A DNA stretch of 64,000 nucleotides from Sporosarcina sp. FSL K6-3457 (GTDB taxonomy: Bacteria; Bacillota; Bacilli; Bacillales_A; Planococcaceae): assembly GCF_038007285.1 (NCBI RefSeq), contig NZ_JBBOWX010000002.1:1-64000 (forward strand), written 5' to 3'. This document shows, in pieces, positions 25,657 to 36,200 of the stretch. The translations under genes and the position numbers were made by a program. The notes beneath the pieces are model-generated. The model saw only the letters and a program-made list of their open reading frames with translations, searched no databases and was not told where the DNA came from. Within the stretch, counting starts at the first letter, position 1; each line of letters starts with the position of its first letter.

Positions 25657-26034
25657 ATGGTGAATGCAGAGAAGTTTTCACGGGAGGTAGTAAGCATGCC
25701 AAGTGCTAAAAAAATATCTGTGTCAAAAAAACGGCAAATAACTATTCCAAAAGAGTTCTACGACCAACTTCAGATAGATGATGAAGTGATTTGTGAAGTA
25801 GTGGATGGCAGTCTTGTGATAAAACCTATCGGAGAGGCTGTGGATTTCAGCGAGTATATTTTGCGTGATTTAATCCAAGAAGGTTATGAATCCGGTGAAG
25901 AGATGGTGAAGGAGTTTACCTATAGAAAATCACAGATTAAACCAGCTTTGGAGCAATTGATTGCCGAAAGTCGTGATGGAAAAGTATACACAAGTACGGA
26001 AGATTTCTTTAAGGACTTGGATGATGATGAATAA
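25657..26034 (+). CDS. AbrB-type antitoxin
   Basis: 125 residues. SpoVT-AbrB swapped-hairpin DNA-binding domain at about 15-58 (SAKKISVSKKRQITIPKEFY, DDEVICEVVDGSLVIKP), then an acidic helical region ending LDDDE that should neutralise the partner. ATG 25657 is 8 bases after GAAGGAGG. Its stop overlaps the start of a RelE-like gene, the usual antitoxin-first arrangement. The antitoxin N-terminus would autoregulate the pair (inference). Confidence 0.82.
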   Translation: MVNAEKFSREVVSMPSAKKISVSKKRQITIPKEFYDQLQIDDEVICEVVDGSLVIKPIGEAVDFSEYILRDLIQEGYESGEEMVKEFTYRKSQIKPALEQLIAESRDGKVYTSTEDFFKDLDDDE

Positions 26035-26359
26035 AAGCGAGCTGTTGAATTTTGAAATCTTGCCTGGTGCAAGAAAGTTTTTGAAATCGATAAAAAACGA
26101 TAAGGCATTGCAAGGGAAATTTCAAAGTGCAATAGAAAGTCTTCGGCTAGATCCTACTTTAGGTGAATCAAAAAAAGGGGATTTAGCTGGAATTTCTTCA
26201 TTAGATATCCGTCACAATAAGACTAACTATGAACTGGCCTACCGTGTCAAGAGATTGGAGAACGGAGATTTATTGCTCATTATTTTGGCTGGGACGCGTG
26301 AAAACTTTTACGAGGATTTGAAGAACTATATGAAATTCTCATCAAGGATAAAAGATTAA
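26024..26359 (+). CDS. RelE/ParE-family toxin
   Basis: About 111 residues, basic. NFEILPGARKFLKSIKNDK, DIRHNKTNYELAYRVKR and LLIILAGTRENFYEDLKNY follow the RelE/ParE fold, with a beta-strand core and a late aromatic-containing helix. Three overlapping ATGs (26021, 26024, 26027) all work; 26024 is best spaced from AAGGA and overlaps the antitoxin stop. Whether it cleaves mRNA or poisons gyrase cannot be decided. A strong terminator follows. Confidence 0.8.
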   Translation: MMNKSELLNFEILPGARKFLKSIKNDKALQGKFQSAIESLRLDPTLGESKKGDLAGISSLDIRHNKTNYELAYRVKRLENGDLLLIILAGTRENFYEDLKNYMKFSSRIKD

Positions 26360-26385
26360 GTGGAAAAATTGTTACATACGAAACT

Positions 26386-26418
26386 CCTCTCCATTATTAT
26401 CTCGGAGAGGCTTTTTAT
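26386..26418 (+). terminator. Terminator of the toxin-antitoxin pair
   Basis: CCTCTCC / GGAGAGG stem with an 11-base loop followed by CTTTTTATTTTT. Confidence 0.85.
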
Positions 26419-26501
26419 TTTTCTGGAAAATCCACGAAAAAAGGAAAACTCCTACGAGTGTCGAAATAAGTAGGTAGAGAAAAAATAAGGGGGAATGGAT
26501 G

Positions 26502-28478
26502 ATGGAAAAACGTAAAGTAGCGGTCGATGATTTGTTCACGTTACAGTCTGTGACAAATCCACAGCTGGCGCCGAATGGCAAGGAAGCTGTGTTTGTGAAG
26601 ACGCATATTGAGCAGGAGGATAATAAGTACGTGTCGAATGTATTCCACGTGGATTTAGTGTCGAATGAGGTGACACAGTGGACGCATGGCAAAGGCAGTG
26701 TCTCATCACCAAAATGGTCGGCGGATGGCAAACGAATTGCTTTTTTATCGGATCGTGAAGACAAAAATCAAGTGTACATCTTGTCGGCAAGAGGCGGGGA
26801 AGCGAAGAAGTTGACGACGTTTGAAAAAGGCGTGTCGAGTTTCCTATGGTCGCCATGTGGTCGGCAAATCTGGGTCAACGCAGTCGTCAAAGAGGGCAAG
26901 ACATTCACGGATAAAGAAGAAAAAGAGGACAAGAAAAAGCCAGAGCCATATCGTGTAACGACCATGAAGTATCAGATGGACGGTGCAGGGCTGCTACCGC
27001 AAGATACGTTTAGACAAATCGGAGTTGTCGATATTGAAACGGGAGATGTGACACAGTTCACGGAAGGTAATTTTCAGCATGGATTACAGGCGATATCACA
27101 TGATGGGAAAAAGCTTGTGATGGGCGTAAATCGGCAAGAAAATTTGGATTATGAATTCCGCCAGCCGTTATTCCTCGTTGATATTGAGACGAAGGAAGAG
27201 ACCGTGCTAATTGAAGAAGAAGGCTATTACGGTGGTGCGCGATTTTCATACGATGACCAATACATCGCGTTCGTAGGCTCAGACCGCACCTATCAAAATG
27301 CCACACATGGTGACTTATACGTTTATGATATGCAACAAGAGACACTGGTGAATTTGACGGAAAGCATCGATGCGCCAGTTGGAGATTATTCAGTTGCGGA
27401 TCATCAGCAAGGAGCGAGTGCGCCAGCAGCCGTTTGGACGCAAGACAACCAGCTCTATTTTCAATTATCGACAATGGGCGATGTCCAATTGTATTTTGCG
27501 ACGCTTGAAGGGGAGGTATATCCAGCTTCACCAGACAATGAACACGTCTATGGCTATGACGTTTCTGCGGATGGTGCGTTTGCGTTGGTCGCGGTTAGCA
27601 ATGCTATCAACCCAGGCGAGTTATATAAGCAAAGCATTACAACGGGCGAACGCCAGGCACTCACTTCATTCAACGCAACCTATGTGGAAGAAGTGGAACT
27701 CGTTGAGCCAGAAACAATCGTCTACCGAGGAGCCACCAATTGGGACGTGCATGGCTGGCTGATGAAACCTGTGGGCTACGAGGCTGGCAAGAAATACCCG
27801 CTCATCGTCGAAATCCACGGTGGACCGCATGCGATGTATGGCAATACATTTTTCCATGAATTGCAGCTATTGGCGGCACAAGGATATGGTGTGTTATATG
27901 TAAATCCACGCGGTAGCCATGGCTATAGTCAGGAATTTGTCGATGCGGTGCGCGGCGATTATGGCGGCGGGGACTATGAAGACATCATGGCAGGGCTCGA
28001 CTTCGTAATTGGAGAAAATAATTGGATTGACACAGAACGTCTTGGTGTAACAGGCGGTAGCTATGGTGGCTTCATGACAAACTGGATTGTGGGGCATACG
28101 GATCGTTTCAAAGCAGCCGTCACACAGCGCTCAATTTCGAACTGGATTAGCTTCTTCGGCGTGTCTGATATCGGTTATTATTTTAGCGATTGGCAAATCA
28201 GCGCGAATATGACGAATGTCGACAAGCTATGGGAGCATTCACCGCTGAAATATGCGAAAGACGTTGAGACACCACTGCTCATTCTCCACGGTGAGAAAGA
28301 TTTCCGTTGCCCGATTGAACAAGCGGAGCAGCTGTATATCACATTGAAAAGCATGGGGAAAGTAACGGAATTTGTCCGTTTCCCAGATGCAAGTCATAAC
28401 TTATCGCGCACGGGGACGCCGAACTTGCGTGTGGCGAGGTTGGATGAGATTACGGGCTGGTTTGAGAGGTATTTGTAA
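26502..28478 (+). CDS. S9-family prolyl oligopeptidase / acylaminoacyl-peptidase
   Basis: 658 residues. The N-terminal beta-propeller (about 1-380, WD40/TolB-like repeats such as SPKWSADGKRIAFLSDRED) gates a C-terminal alpha/beta-hydrolase domain. The catalytic triad can be placed at GGSYGGFMTNW (Ser), LHGEKDFRCP (Asp) and DASHNLSR (His); the oxyanion segment is VEIHGGPHAMYGN. No signal peptide, so cytosolic peptide or N-acyl-peptide turnover is likely; YuxL of B. subtilis is the nearest named relative. ATG 26502 or 26499, preceded by AAGGGGG. Confidence 0.9.
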   Translation: MEKRKVAVDDLFTLQSVTNPQLAPNGKEAVFVKTHIEQEDNKYVSNVFHVDLVSNEVTQWTHGKGSVSSPKWSADGKRIAFLSDREDKNQVYILSARGGEAKKLTTFEKGVSSFLWSPCGRQIWVNAVVKEGKTFTDKEEKEDKKKPEPYRVTTMKYQMDGAGLLPQDTFRQIGVVDIETGDVTQFTEGNFQHGLQAISHDGKKLVMGVNRQENLDYEFRQPLFLVDIETKEETVLIEEEGYYGGARFSYDDQYIAFVGSDRTYQNATHGDLYVYDMQQETLVNLTESIDAPVGDYSVADHQQGASAPAAVWTQDNQLYFQLSTMGDVQLYFATLEGEVYPASPDNEHVYGYDVSADGAFALVAVSNAINPGELYKQSITTGERQALTSFNATYVEEVELVEPETIVYRGATNWDVHGWLMKPVGYEAGKKYPLIVEIHGGPHAMYGNTFFHELQLLAAQGYGVLYVNPRGSHGYSQEFVDAVRGDYGGGDYEDIMAGLDFVIGENNWIDTERLGVTGGSYGGFMTNWIVGHTDRFKAAVTQRSISNWISFFGVSDIGYYFSDWQISANMTNVDKLWEHSPLKYAKDVETPLLILHGEKDFRCPIEQAEQLYITLKSMGKVTEFVRFPDASHNLSRTGTPNLRVARLDEITGWFERYL

Positions 28479-28546
28479 TAAAAGAATCGCAGTTTACAAA
28501 TAGTGTGTATCATTTTAACGGGTTTATAAATTGGGGTTTTCTGGTA

Positions 28547-28584
28547 ATGAAAGAGCCTTTTCACATTTGAAAGGGCTCTTTCAT
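28547..28584 (+). terminator. Terminator of the S9 peptidase gene
   Basis: ATGAAAGAGCC / GGGCTCTTTCAT stem-loop about 70 bp after the stop and just before the second repeat array. Confidence 0.7.
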
Positions 28585-28603
28585 ATAAAACTGGATTACC
28601 TAT

Positions 28604-29296
28604 TCTAGATACTGTGCGACGAATTCTGAGAACTGAGCTACCCGGGGGAACTGTACGACCAATCGCTGGAACTGTGCTACCTAGAGTGGAAACTGTACGA
28701 CGAATACTGAGAACTGAGCTACCCGGCGGAACTGTACGACCAATCGCTGGAACTGTGCTACCTAGAGTGGAAACTGTACGACGAATACTGAGAACTGGGC
28801 TACCCCGTGCTAACTGTACGACCAATCGCTGGAACTGTGCTACCTAGAGTGGAAACTGTACGACGAATGTTGAGAACTGAGCTACCCCGTGCTAACTGTG
28901 CGACCAATCGCCCGAACTGTCCTACCTAGAGTGGAAACTGTACGACGAATATCGAGAACTGAGCCACCCCGTGCTAACTGTACGACCAATCGCCCGAATT
29001 GTCCTACCTAGAGTGGAAACTGTACGACGAATTCTGAGAACTGAGCTACCCCGTGCTAACTGTGCGACCAATCGCCCGAACTGTCCTACCTAGAGTGGAA
29101 ACTGTACGACGAATATCGAGAACTGAGCCACCCGGTGCTAACTGTGCGACCAATCGCCCGAACTGTCCTACCTAGAGTGGAAACTGTACGACGAATGTTG
29201 AGAACTGAGCTACCCCGTGCTAACTGTACGATCAATTGCCCGAACTGTGCTACCTAGAGTGGAAACTGTACGACGAATATCGAGAACTGATCCACC
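28604..29296. repeat. Array of about eight 81-82 bp units, each of four 18-21 bp modules
   Basis: Units start near 28621, 28702 and 28783 and then every 82 bp or so. Read on the minus strand each unit is four modules of 21, 21, 19 (18 in the first units) and 21 bp. Every module begins GT-N4-(C)AGTT, for example GTCGTACAGTT, GTAGCACAGTT and GTAGCTCAGTT, and is followed by 8-10 variable bases specific to the module. Module order is conserved in all units while the bases drift, so this is a higher-order tandem repeat. It sits between the S9 peptidase terminator and an Rpn-family gene. No ribosome binding site or plausible protein is associated. Confidence 0.9.
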
Positions 29297-29520
29297 CATT
29301 ATTCTGAGTCATAAAAACTAACACTTTCCCACCCTTGAAAAAGTAAAAATTTCAATTTGCCCCTTTTTTGCCCTTGAAATGTCCCACTTTTCACCCGGAA
29401 ATTGAAATATGCCCTTGTTTTCATAGCTCAAAATAAATACTTGGTTTCTCTAAACAATTTACATATTACACCTTCCGTTATAGGGTAGAGGTAAGACGAA
29501 TAATGGAGGTGTTGAAGAGT
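29297..29520. other. Low-complexity leader before the Rpn-family gene
   Basis: Pyrimidine-rich DNA with degenerate recurrences of CCCTTGAAA (near 29331 and 29371) and TTTCAATTTG-type sequence. A possible promoter TTTACA (29459-) with TATAGGG lies near the 3' end. Nothing else is recognised. Confidence 0.3.
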
Positions 29521-30184
29521 ATGGCGACAGCGTTAATATGGGAAAATTCCACGGATTATGAAGTAGGGAATGTCGATCAGGATGGTCTGTGGAAGACAGT
29601 AATTGGCGAATTGTTCGAAGACTTTTTATTGTATTTTGCTCCGGATTTACATGCACAAGTTGACTTCTCGAAAAAAGCCGATTTTATTCAACAAGAGCTA
29701 TTTCAACAAATTATAAAAGACAAGAAAGGACGGAAGATAGCTGACCAACTGGTCAAAGTTCACCTAAGGGATGGCGAGGAAAAATGGGTGTTGGTTCACA
29801 TAGAAATCCAAAGTGATAACGAACCCGACTTCGCCAAACGAATGTTTCAATATTTCTACCGCATTTTTGATAAATATGACAAAGAAATCGTTGCCCTAGC
29901 CATCATGACCTCACCTCATAAAAGCGAATACTCCACCGAATTTCACTACAATTATTTTGGCACAAAACTGAATTATGCGTATAATATATACAAGACCATC
30001 GATCATTCTTATGAAGAATTAGAGCAATCAGACAAGCTATTCAGCAAAATGGTTCTCGCCATAAAATATATGCATGACACAAAAGAAGACGTAGACAAGC
30101 GCTATGCATTTAAAATGAAGCTCATGCGAGAAGTTTTGAAAATCAACAGGGACTACGATACAGTACTTTACATCGTTTTCTATT

Positions 30185-30190
30185 TTATTG
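30185..30190. repeat. Target-site duplication, left copy (TTATTG)
   Basis: TTATTG at 30185-30190 is repeated at 31543-31548, directly outside the IS termini. Confidence 0.85.
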
Positions 30191-31542
30191 CTCTAAATGA
30201 GCATATTTCAATGTAAAATTTCCCATAAAAAATGACAGACTGATGCATTAGGCTACTTGTAGCTCGTTTTTGATTTGCTCAAGTGAAGCACCATGTTTGG
30301 TTGAGTTGTGCACAAACTCAATGATGCTCGCGAATTTGTTCTTTCGAACAAGATGGATAGTTTGTGTAAAGCTTTTTCCATAAATATCACTTAAAAATAA
30401 ATACGCAAATTGTACAAGTATCCAAAAACGTTGAATCGCTTTCCGACTTCGCACTTGATACCCTTGAAAACCCAGATGTCCCTTGACCTGTTGAAAATAA
30501 GTTTCGATTCGCCAGCGATAGCCGTAATAGGTTAAAATCTGTTCATTTGTTAATTCGACATCTGTACTTAAAAAGCAACGCATGTTTTTCGGATCCAATG
30601 TTTCGTCATCGGATGGCCAACAAAGTAAAACTATGCCATTTGCCAAATCGTTGAGTGCACCTTCATATCTGTACACACGATAGGTTTCCTGCCCAATTGT
30701 CACGAAATTGGTTTCTGTTGGTTGAATGTGAGTGGCGAATTGTTTGGCTTGAATCCGTATGCCCTTTGGATACAAAATACGATTGGTTTTCATGGCACCA
30801 ATGGTATGTATCCCCTTACAAAAAGCTGCTTCAATAATGGTTTTCGAGGTGTACCAGCTATCGCAAAGTAAATATGTTGGGTGATTAAAAGTTGGAACTT
30901 GCCGAATCATTTCAAGGGATAAGTCAATTTTACTCTGGTCTTGTTCCTTGCAAAATAAACGGAAGTCAAAAGGGAAAGCAGTTTGTTGATTAGCCATCAT
31001 TAATTGCACAACTTGATGTCCCCAGACGCTTTTTCCGTCTGTATGCGAAAAATGAAAGCCGGTGGCTTGTATAGGTGACGTTGCCTGTGACGAAGGCTTT
31101 GTCTTTTGGGAGATGGTGTCATCGAGCAATAAAAATGTCGGCTCGTCTTTTTTCATATTTCGTAAAACATGTTTTTTTGATTGTCGTAGAAGAAAAGACT
31201 CATTCCACGGGCTATGTTGTAAAAAATGACCGAGTGTGGTGCGATGTTTTGCATGATGACTGAGTGCATGGATTTCCGTTAACTTTCCCGTGAAACCGAT
31301 ACTAGACATACCGTCTATAAAATGGAGGAGATGACGTACTACAGGTTTCGAAAAATAAAAGGGTAAGTTCCAGGTTTGAAATCCTTCCTCAATTTGTTGG
31401 TGGTGTGATAAGCTAGACATAGACAGGCACACTCCTTTGGTAGATTGATGGTGTAGGAACTTTCATTCTAACCCAAAGGGTGTATTCTGTCTTTTTATTT
31501 TGCCCAAAGGAACTTACTGGAAGTGAATTTGCTCATTAAGAG
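30191..31542. mobile_element. IS4-family insertion sequence, 1352 bp, inside an Rpn gene
   Basis: Terminal inverted repeats CTCTAAATGAGCATATTTCA (30191-) and, from the right end, CTCTTAATGAGCAAATTCA (31542 inward). The internal GACAGA is also matched in both arms. Flanked by the 6-bp duplication TTATTG. One minus-strand transposase gene. Sequence and ends differ from the IS at 16435-17991, so this is a different IS4 member. Confidence 0.9.
30248..31420 (-). CDS. IS4-family DDE transposase (second type)
   Basis: About 390 residues, intact. First Asp in FLLLDDTISQKTKP, second in LLCDSWYTS, and Glu in YGYRWRIETYFQQVKGHLG, which fits Y-x2-R-x3-E-x6-K of the IS4 family. The ATG at 31420 follows AAAGGAG at 12 bases; a GTG at 31432 is in frame but abuts the ribosome binding site. 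No relation to the 16608-17837 transposase beyond the family signature. Confidence 0.87.
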   Translation of the reverse strand: MSSLSHHQQIEEGFQTWNLPFYFSKPVVRHLLHFIDGMSSIGFTGKLTEIHALSHHAKHRTTLGHFLQHSPWNESFLLRQSKKHVLRNMKKDEPTFLLLDDTISQKTKPSSQATSPIQATGFHFSHTDGKSVWGHQVVQLMMANQQTAFPFDFRLFCKEQDQSKIDLSLEMIRQVPTFNHPTYLLCDSWYTSKTIIEAAFCKGIHTIGAMKTNRILYPKGIRIQAKQFATHIQPTETNFVTIGQETYRVYRYEGALNDLANGIVLLCWPSDDETLDPKNMRCFLSTDVELTNEQILTYYGYRWRIETYFQQVKGHLGFQGYQVRSRKAIQRFWILVQFAYLFLSDIYGKSFTQTIHLVRKNKFASIIEFVHNSTKHGASLEQIKNELQVA

Positions 31543-31548
31543 TTATTG
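31543..31548. repeat. Target-site duplication, right copy (TTATTG)
   Basis: Direct repeat of 30185-30190. Deleting the IS plus one copy restores the Rpn reading frame. Confidence 0.85.
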
Positions 31549-31959
31549 ACTATTTATTGCGATTGCCTGAAGAACTATCCAAAAAATTAAACAATACAAT
31601 GGCACCGATTGTGCAAAAGGAGGTAAATGGAATGGGTCAAATTGAAAGGGAATTTGTTTCTCCAACAATGGAAGCAATTTTGACTGGGGCACAGGAAATT
31701 GGAGAGAAGAGGGGAATAGAGAAAGGAATAGAAAAAGGTAGAAAAGAAGGCAGAGAAGAAGGTGAAAAGATAGGAGTAAAGATGGGAGCGGAAAAAAGTC
31801 TAACAAAAGTTGCGCTTGAAATGTTAAAAAAAGATTTCCCAATTGACGTTATCGCAGAAGTAACACACCTAGACATCGAAGCCATCAAAAAACTAAAAGA
31901 AACCATTTAACATCCCTCCACAACACTAATCCACCCAAAAACCAAAGCATAAAAAATCC

Positions 31960-32000
31960 ATGACCGCCCCTTCTGACATCAGTCACTAGGGAGCGGTCAT
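31960..32000. terminator. Hairpin after the Rpn gene
   Basis: ATGACCGC / GCGGTCAT inverted repeat with CCCC/GGGA extensions. On the minus strand it is followed by GGATTTTTTATG, so it could end transcription from the decayed regulator gene on that side. Confidence 0.6.
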
Positions 32001-32059
32001 TTCTGTATAGATTTTGTATAGGTCGCTATTCTATCATTATGAAAGACTACCAGTCTGCT

Positions 32060-32985
32060 TTTTTTGCAGTATCTGCTCAATATTCGCCAAATCTTTCGGC
32101 GTAGGGATGCGGTTAATGAGGACAATCTATACATCTGTGAAATCCAAAGGTGTGTCAGCGATGATAAAGTCAATCGCCAGCTTGTCTACCGATTCGTGAC
32201 TAAGGCTGTGCTGATTGCCACAAATAATCTCCATGCGACCCGAAAAATGATGCTCTAACAAAGTATAGGTGAACTGGCTTAGCCTGTAGCTATCTATAGA
32301 AATTAGCAATGCTTTCTTTCGATAATAATGAGTCTCTAGCTTCGCCAGTCCAAGAAATTCGAATTGTCACGTAACGACAGACCAAACGCGTCTTCCAATA
32401 AAGAAACGAACAACATAATTTCCGTCTGTTGTTGGACAAGCACAAGCACAAGCGTTTCAATCGGCTGCTCAATAATTTCAGCATGCGTAATTTCCACATG
32501 GACCAGTACAAGAAACAGCAACTCACGCTAATCAACAGTCATATGAATGGCATTGCCATCCTTAATCGCTTGGAAAAAATCACCATGTTATGATAATGCC
32601 TGTTCTGCATAGCCATTTCCAGCGTGTCAGTATCGAGCGTCGCAAGAAAGCCTGCCCTGATCCTGGAAACAGAAATATCAATAAACCATAAAATAGTGGC
32701 AAGGGATACAACACAATACCCGTAGTACGCTCAAGCTGTCTAAGCACCTGTACATACTGCTCATATCTAGCATACATAAGACGTATAAATCAACCTAGAT
32801 TCACCAAATATGCCCGTCTTCAATTTTTGTAAATAACAACGTATCAAAGACTCATCACCAGTAAGTTGCAACGGATTTCTTGATAGCTTAAGTGAACAAT
32901 CACGTAAACGCCTATCAATTACCTTACGTAACTGATGCAACGAGCTAACATTTAACTTAAATAGATACCTTAATGACTTTGTCAA
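32060..32985 (-). pseudogene. Decayed Mga/AtxA-like transcriptional regulator
   Basis: No intact gene lies here, but successive minus-strand fragments in different frames resemble one protein. SSLHQLRKVIDRRLRDCSLK, then PLQLTGDESLIRCYLQ (32985-32767) looks like the second helix-turn-helix and linker of the Mga family. YEQYVQVLRQLERTTGIVLYP follows. ETLVLVLVQQQTEIMLFVSL and finally LISIDSYRLSQFTYTLLEHH with LAIDFIIADTPLDFTD resemble its C-terminal EIIB-like domain. At least three frame disruptions are needed. It is divergent from the large LPXTG protein, where a surface-protein activator would fit. The N-terminal DNA-binding part is missing or unrecognised. Confidence 0.45.
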
Positions 32986-33296
32986 AGTAAAAAAAGCTTA
33001 TCTCTCTACCTACTAAACAGACTACGATAATAATTAGTTTCAACTAAACGAAAATAAATAAAAGAAAAAACTTCAAACTATCAAAAATAATCCGATAATC
33101 ACCATATGTTCAATTAAATGTATTTTTTGAGTTATTACCCACCTATTGTATTTATATATTTCCTATATAAATTAAATCTACCATCGAAAGGGGATGCATA
33201 CGTGACGCATATGCATAGAAAAGTAGTTTCGATCATTTCGCAACACTATGTAACACGTAGTCAATTTACAAGCAAGAAAGAGCAAGGAGGAGAAGC

Positions 33297-36200
33297 ATGA
33301 AGAAATTAAACATATTTGCACTCATGCTGTTGTTGATTGGGCAAACGATATTAGGCCCGATTGCAGCGGTTAGTGCGAGTGAATTACCACCCATTAACCC
33401 AGACGAAATCGTCGAAGATGGTTCGGATGGTAATGATGTAATTGTAGGTGAAGAAGAACCTTCGGATGAACCGGCAATTCCAGAAGAGGGTGAATCAGAT
33501 GAAGAACCAGTAATTCCGGAGGAGGGGGAAGGAGATCCCGATACTGGATTGACACCACCAGAAAACGATGAAAATCCAGTAGTTGAGGATGACGGAGTTA
33601 TTGCTGGTGAAGAGATGCGTACTTTTTTTGCAGGTGTTCCAGAACCAATCACAGGTGCCAATCTTACTAGCTTTAAAATGACGATTGGAGGTCAACAGGT
33701 TGATTCGGGATCGTTCACGCAAGAGTTAGACCCAGGTACAATAGCAAACTTCGAAGTGAATTTCTCTGTTCCCATGGAAAATACAAGTGGTGAAGCATGG
33801 GGAGATGGAAGTTCGTTTGAGTTCCAATTGCCAAATTCATTGATTGATTTTGATCAAGCATTCGAAGGCTCAAAAACAGTAAACGGCATTACTTATGCAT
33901 ACAGTACTTCAGGTAATAATGTAACAGTAGAATTAAGCGGAATGCAATTCGATCAGGCAAGTGACACCCCAGAAACGTTAGCAATCGAGTTCAACTCTGG
34001 CTTCAAATTAACTAGTGATGAAATCGAACAAGAACTAGAAATTCCAGCTGCTACTGGCGGAACGGATACGATTAAAGCTACATTTACATTCCAGCCATCA
34101 ACGAGCGGTGAAAAAGTAAAGAAAACGGCAACGGGTTCACCTACTCCAGGAGTAGATGGTAATCACGTAATGGAATGGGAAGTTTGGGTGAATGAAGCAG
34201 GGAAAGTATTAAATAACGCATCATTGACAGATAGTGCAACAGGCGGACACGCAATTGTCGATGGTTCAGTTAATGTTTCCCAATACACAGTTGATTTGAA
34301 AGGTGTTCAAAATAAAGCTGGTTCAGGTACTCCAGTACTTACTGGTAAGGACTGGGCAGATATTGGTGCAGAATTAACAGGCAGAAATGCTTATAAAATT
34401 ACGTATAAAACAGCAGTAAACTTAGATGCTGAAGATCGTGACGGTCCAAAAAACTTTAGCAATACAGTAACATTCACAAATGATGGACAGCCAGAAGAAA
34501 GTTCCAGCAGTGCACCACAAACAATTACTTATGGTAAAGCATTAGAAAAACATAATGCAACAGGTAATAACTATACGAAAAATTGGCGAATTGATTACAA
34601 CCACAATTTGCTAAATATTCTTGCTGCTCAAGCGACACTAGAAGATACGATTTCAGGCCCACATGACATCGACTTTAGCACGATTAAAGTGTATAAAATG
34701 AACGATGCGAATGGGAATGTAGAAACGAATGTTTCATCGGGCACGGATGTTACAAATAACTTTACTGTTAGTCCTAATACAGGTGATGGTAAAACTTTCA
34801 CAATTAATTTTGGTGGAGACACTTCTGACGCATACACAATAACGTATGAATCGAAATACAATACGAAAGATTTTATCGAACAAGCAGATATTACTGGTCA
34901 AACATTAAGTAACACTGTAACAAACGGTGCTGGAAAATCTAATACAGGCACTTACTCTTTAAGTGAAAATTTATTAACAAAATCTCGTACGATTGATGTT
35001 GATAATAAAACGATTACTTGGACAATCGACATTAAATCGGATAATCCAGACAAGGCTATTTCTAATCTTACGTTAACTGATACGTTTACAAACGGTGCTT
35101 ACAATGGTGAGCATGAGTTAATAGAGGATGCAGGGGATAGAGTCCAACTTAATGGAGCAGATGCAACTTACGCTTTAATAGAAGGTGATTCGAAAAAAGG
35201 CTTCACTATTACAGGCATTAGTGTACCTGCTGGTCAAACTGCTACAGTCATATACAAAACTTCTTTTGCAATTGGTGACGATGGTCAAGTAGAAACGCAA
35301 GGGTACGGTAACACGGCTATGACAGAGTGGACTAGTGGCGGTGTAGATTATACTAAAACAGCTAGAGCACAATATGAACCAGGAACAACAACAGTGAATA
35401 ATGGTAGTAAATCTGGAAGTTTTAACTACTCCACACGTGAATTTACATGGGATGTAAGAGTTAATATTAATAAAAAGGATATTCAAGGTGCGGTATTAGT
35501 TGATACTGTTGTTGATGGGCATGACTACGTTCCAGGTAGTACGATTGAAGTCCTTCCGTTAACCAATTTTGGTGGTAACGATACGGGCGGTACGATTGGC
35601 ACGACACCAATTGATGCTAGCAACTATGACATTACTGTAGAATCTGATCGTGGCTTTACATTAACTTTTAAACCTACATTGGATTCTAGTATTAACAATC
35701 AAGCCTATGTTGTACGCTATAAAACGATTGATTCGGATAATATTATAGGTATCGGTTCTACGACTGCAACGGATAACGGGAATGTATATGAGAATAATGC
35801 CACATTCCAGACAAAGGGTAGTCAAACGTTCACACTTGGCTCGACTCCAGTCACATTAGATGAGAATGTAGCGAATAACTTAATTACGAAAAGAGATCCA
35901 AATCAAAACAGTGCAACAGAAAAAATTACTTGGACATTAGATGTGAATAAGTCAAATTCGAACTTAGGAACAGATGTTGAGTTAACAGACTTACCAGGCG
36001 ATAATTTATGGTTGCTAGAAGATAGCATTCGAATTGCAACATATAATGTTACCGCTAATGGAATATCAAATAATACCGATTGGCAAACACTTGCACAACG
36101 TGGTATTCCTGTAACATTCAATGCAGATGGTGGCTTTACGCTAACGTTCCCTAGCCTAGAAAATGTAGGGTATCAAGTGCAATATGAAACAATTGGCTTC

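Larger units (their letters stand above)
29521..31910 (+). pseudogene. Rpn-family PD-(D/E)XK nuclease gene interrupted by an IS4-family element
   Basis: The 5' part (29521-30190) encodes about 223 residues of an Rpn/YhgA-like protein (WKTVIGELFEDFLLYFAPD; nuclease motif VHIEIQSD near residue 90; FAKRMFQYFYRIFDKY). The 3' part resumes after the insertion, 31549-31910. Removing the IS and one copy of the 6-bp duplication TTATTG restores a continuous frame: ...VFYFI joined to DYLLRLPEELSKKL. The normal Rpn tail follows, with charged Gly/Glu/Lys repeats (EKGIEKGRKEGREEG) and a C-terminal helical segment ending in IKKLKETI. Rpn proteins promote recombination and cut DNA. The gene is inactive as it stands unless the IS is lost. 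Confidence 0.85.

Noticed and set aside
28394..28847. Repeat proteins encoded by the 82-bp array (frames on both strands)
   Set aside because: Unit length alternates between 81 and 82 bp, so no frame is maintained along the array; no start signals.
32014..33300. Several 60-80 codon frames between the Rpn gene and the adhesin as separate small genes
   Set aside because: None has a ribosome binding site. Consecutive minus-strand pieces read better as one decayed Mga-like gene.
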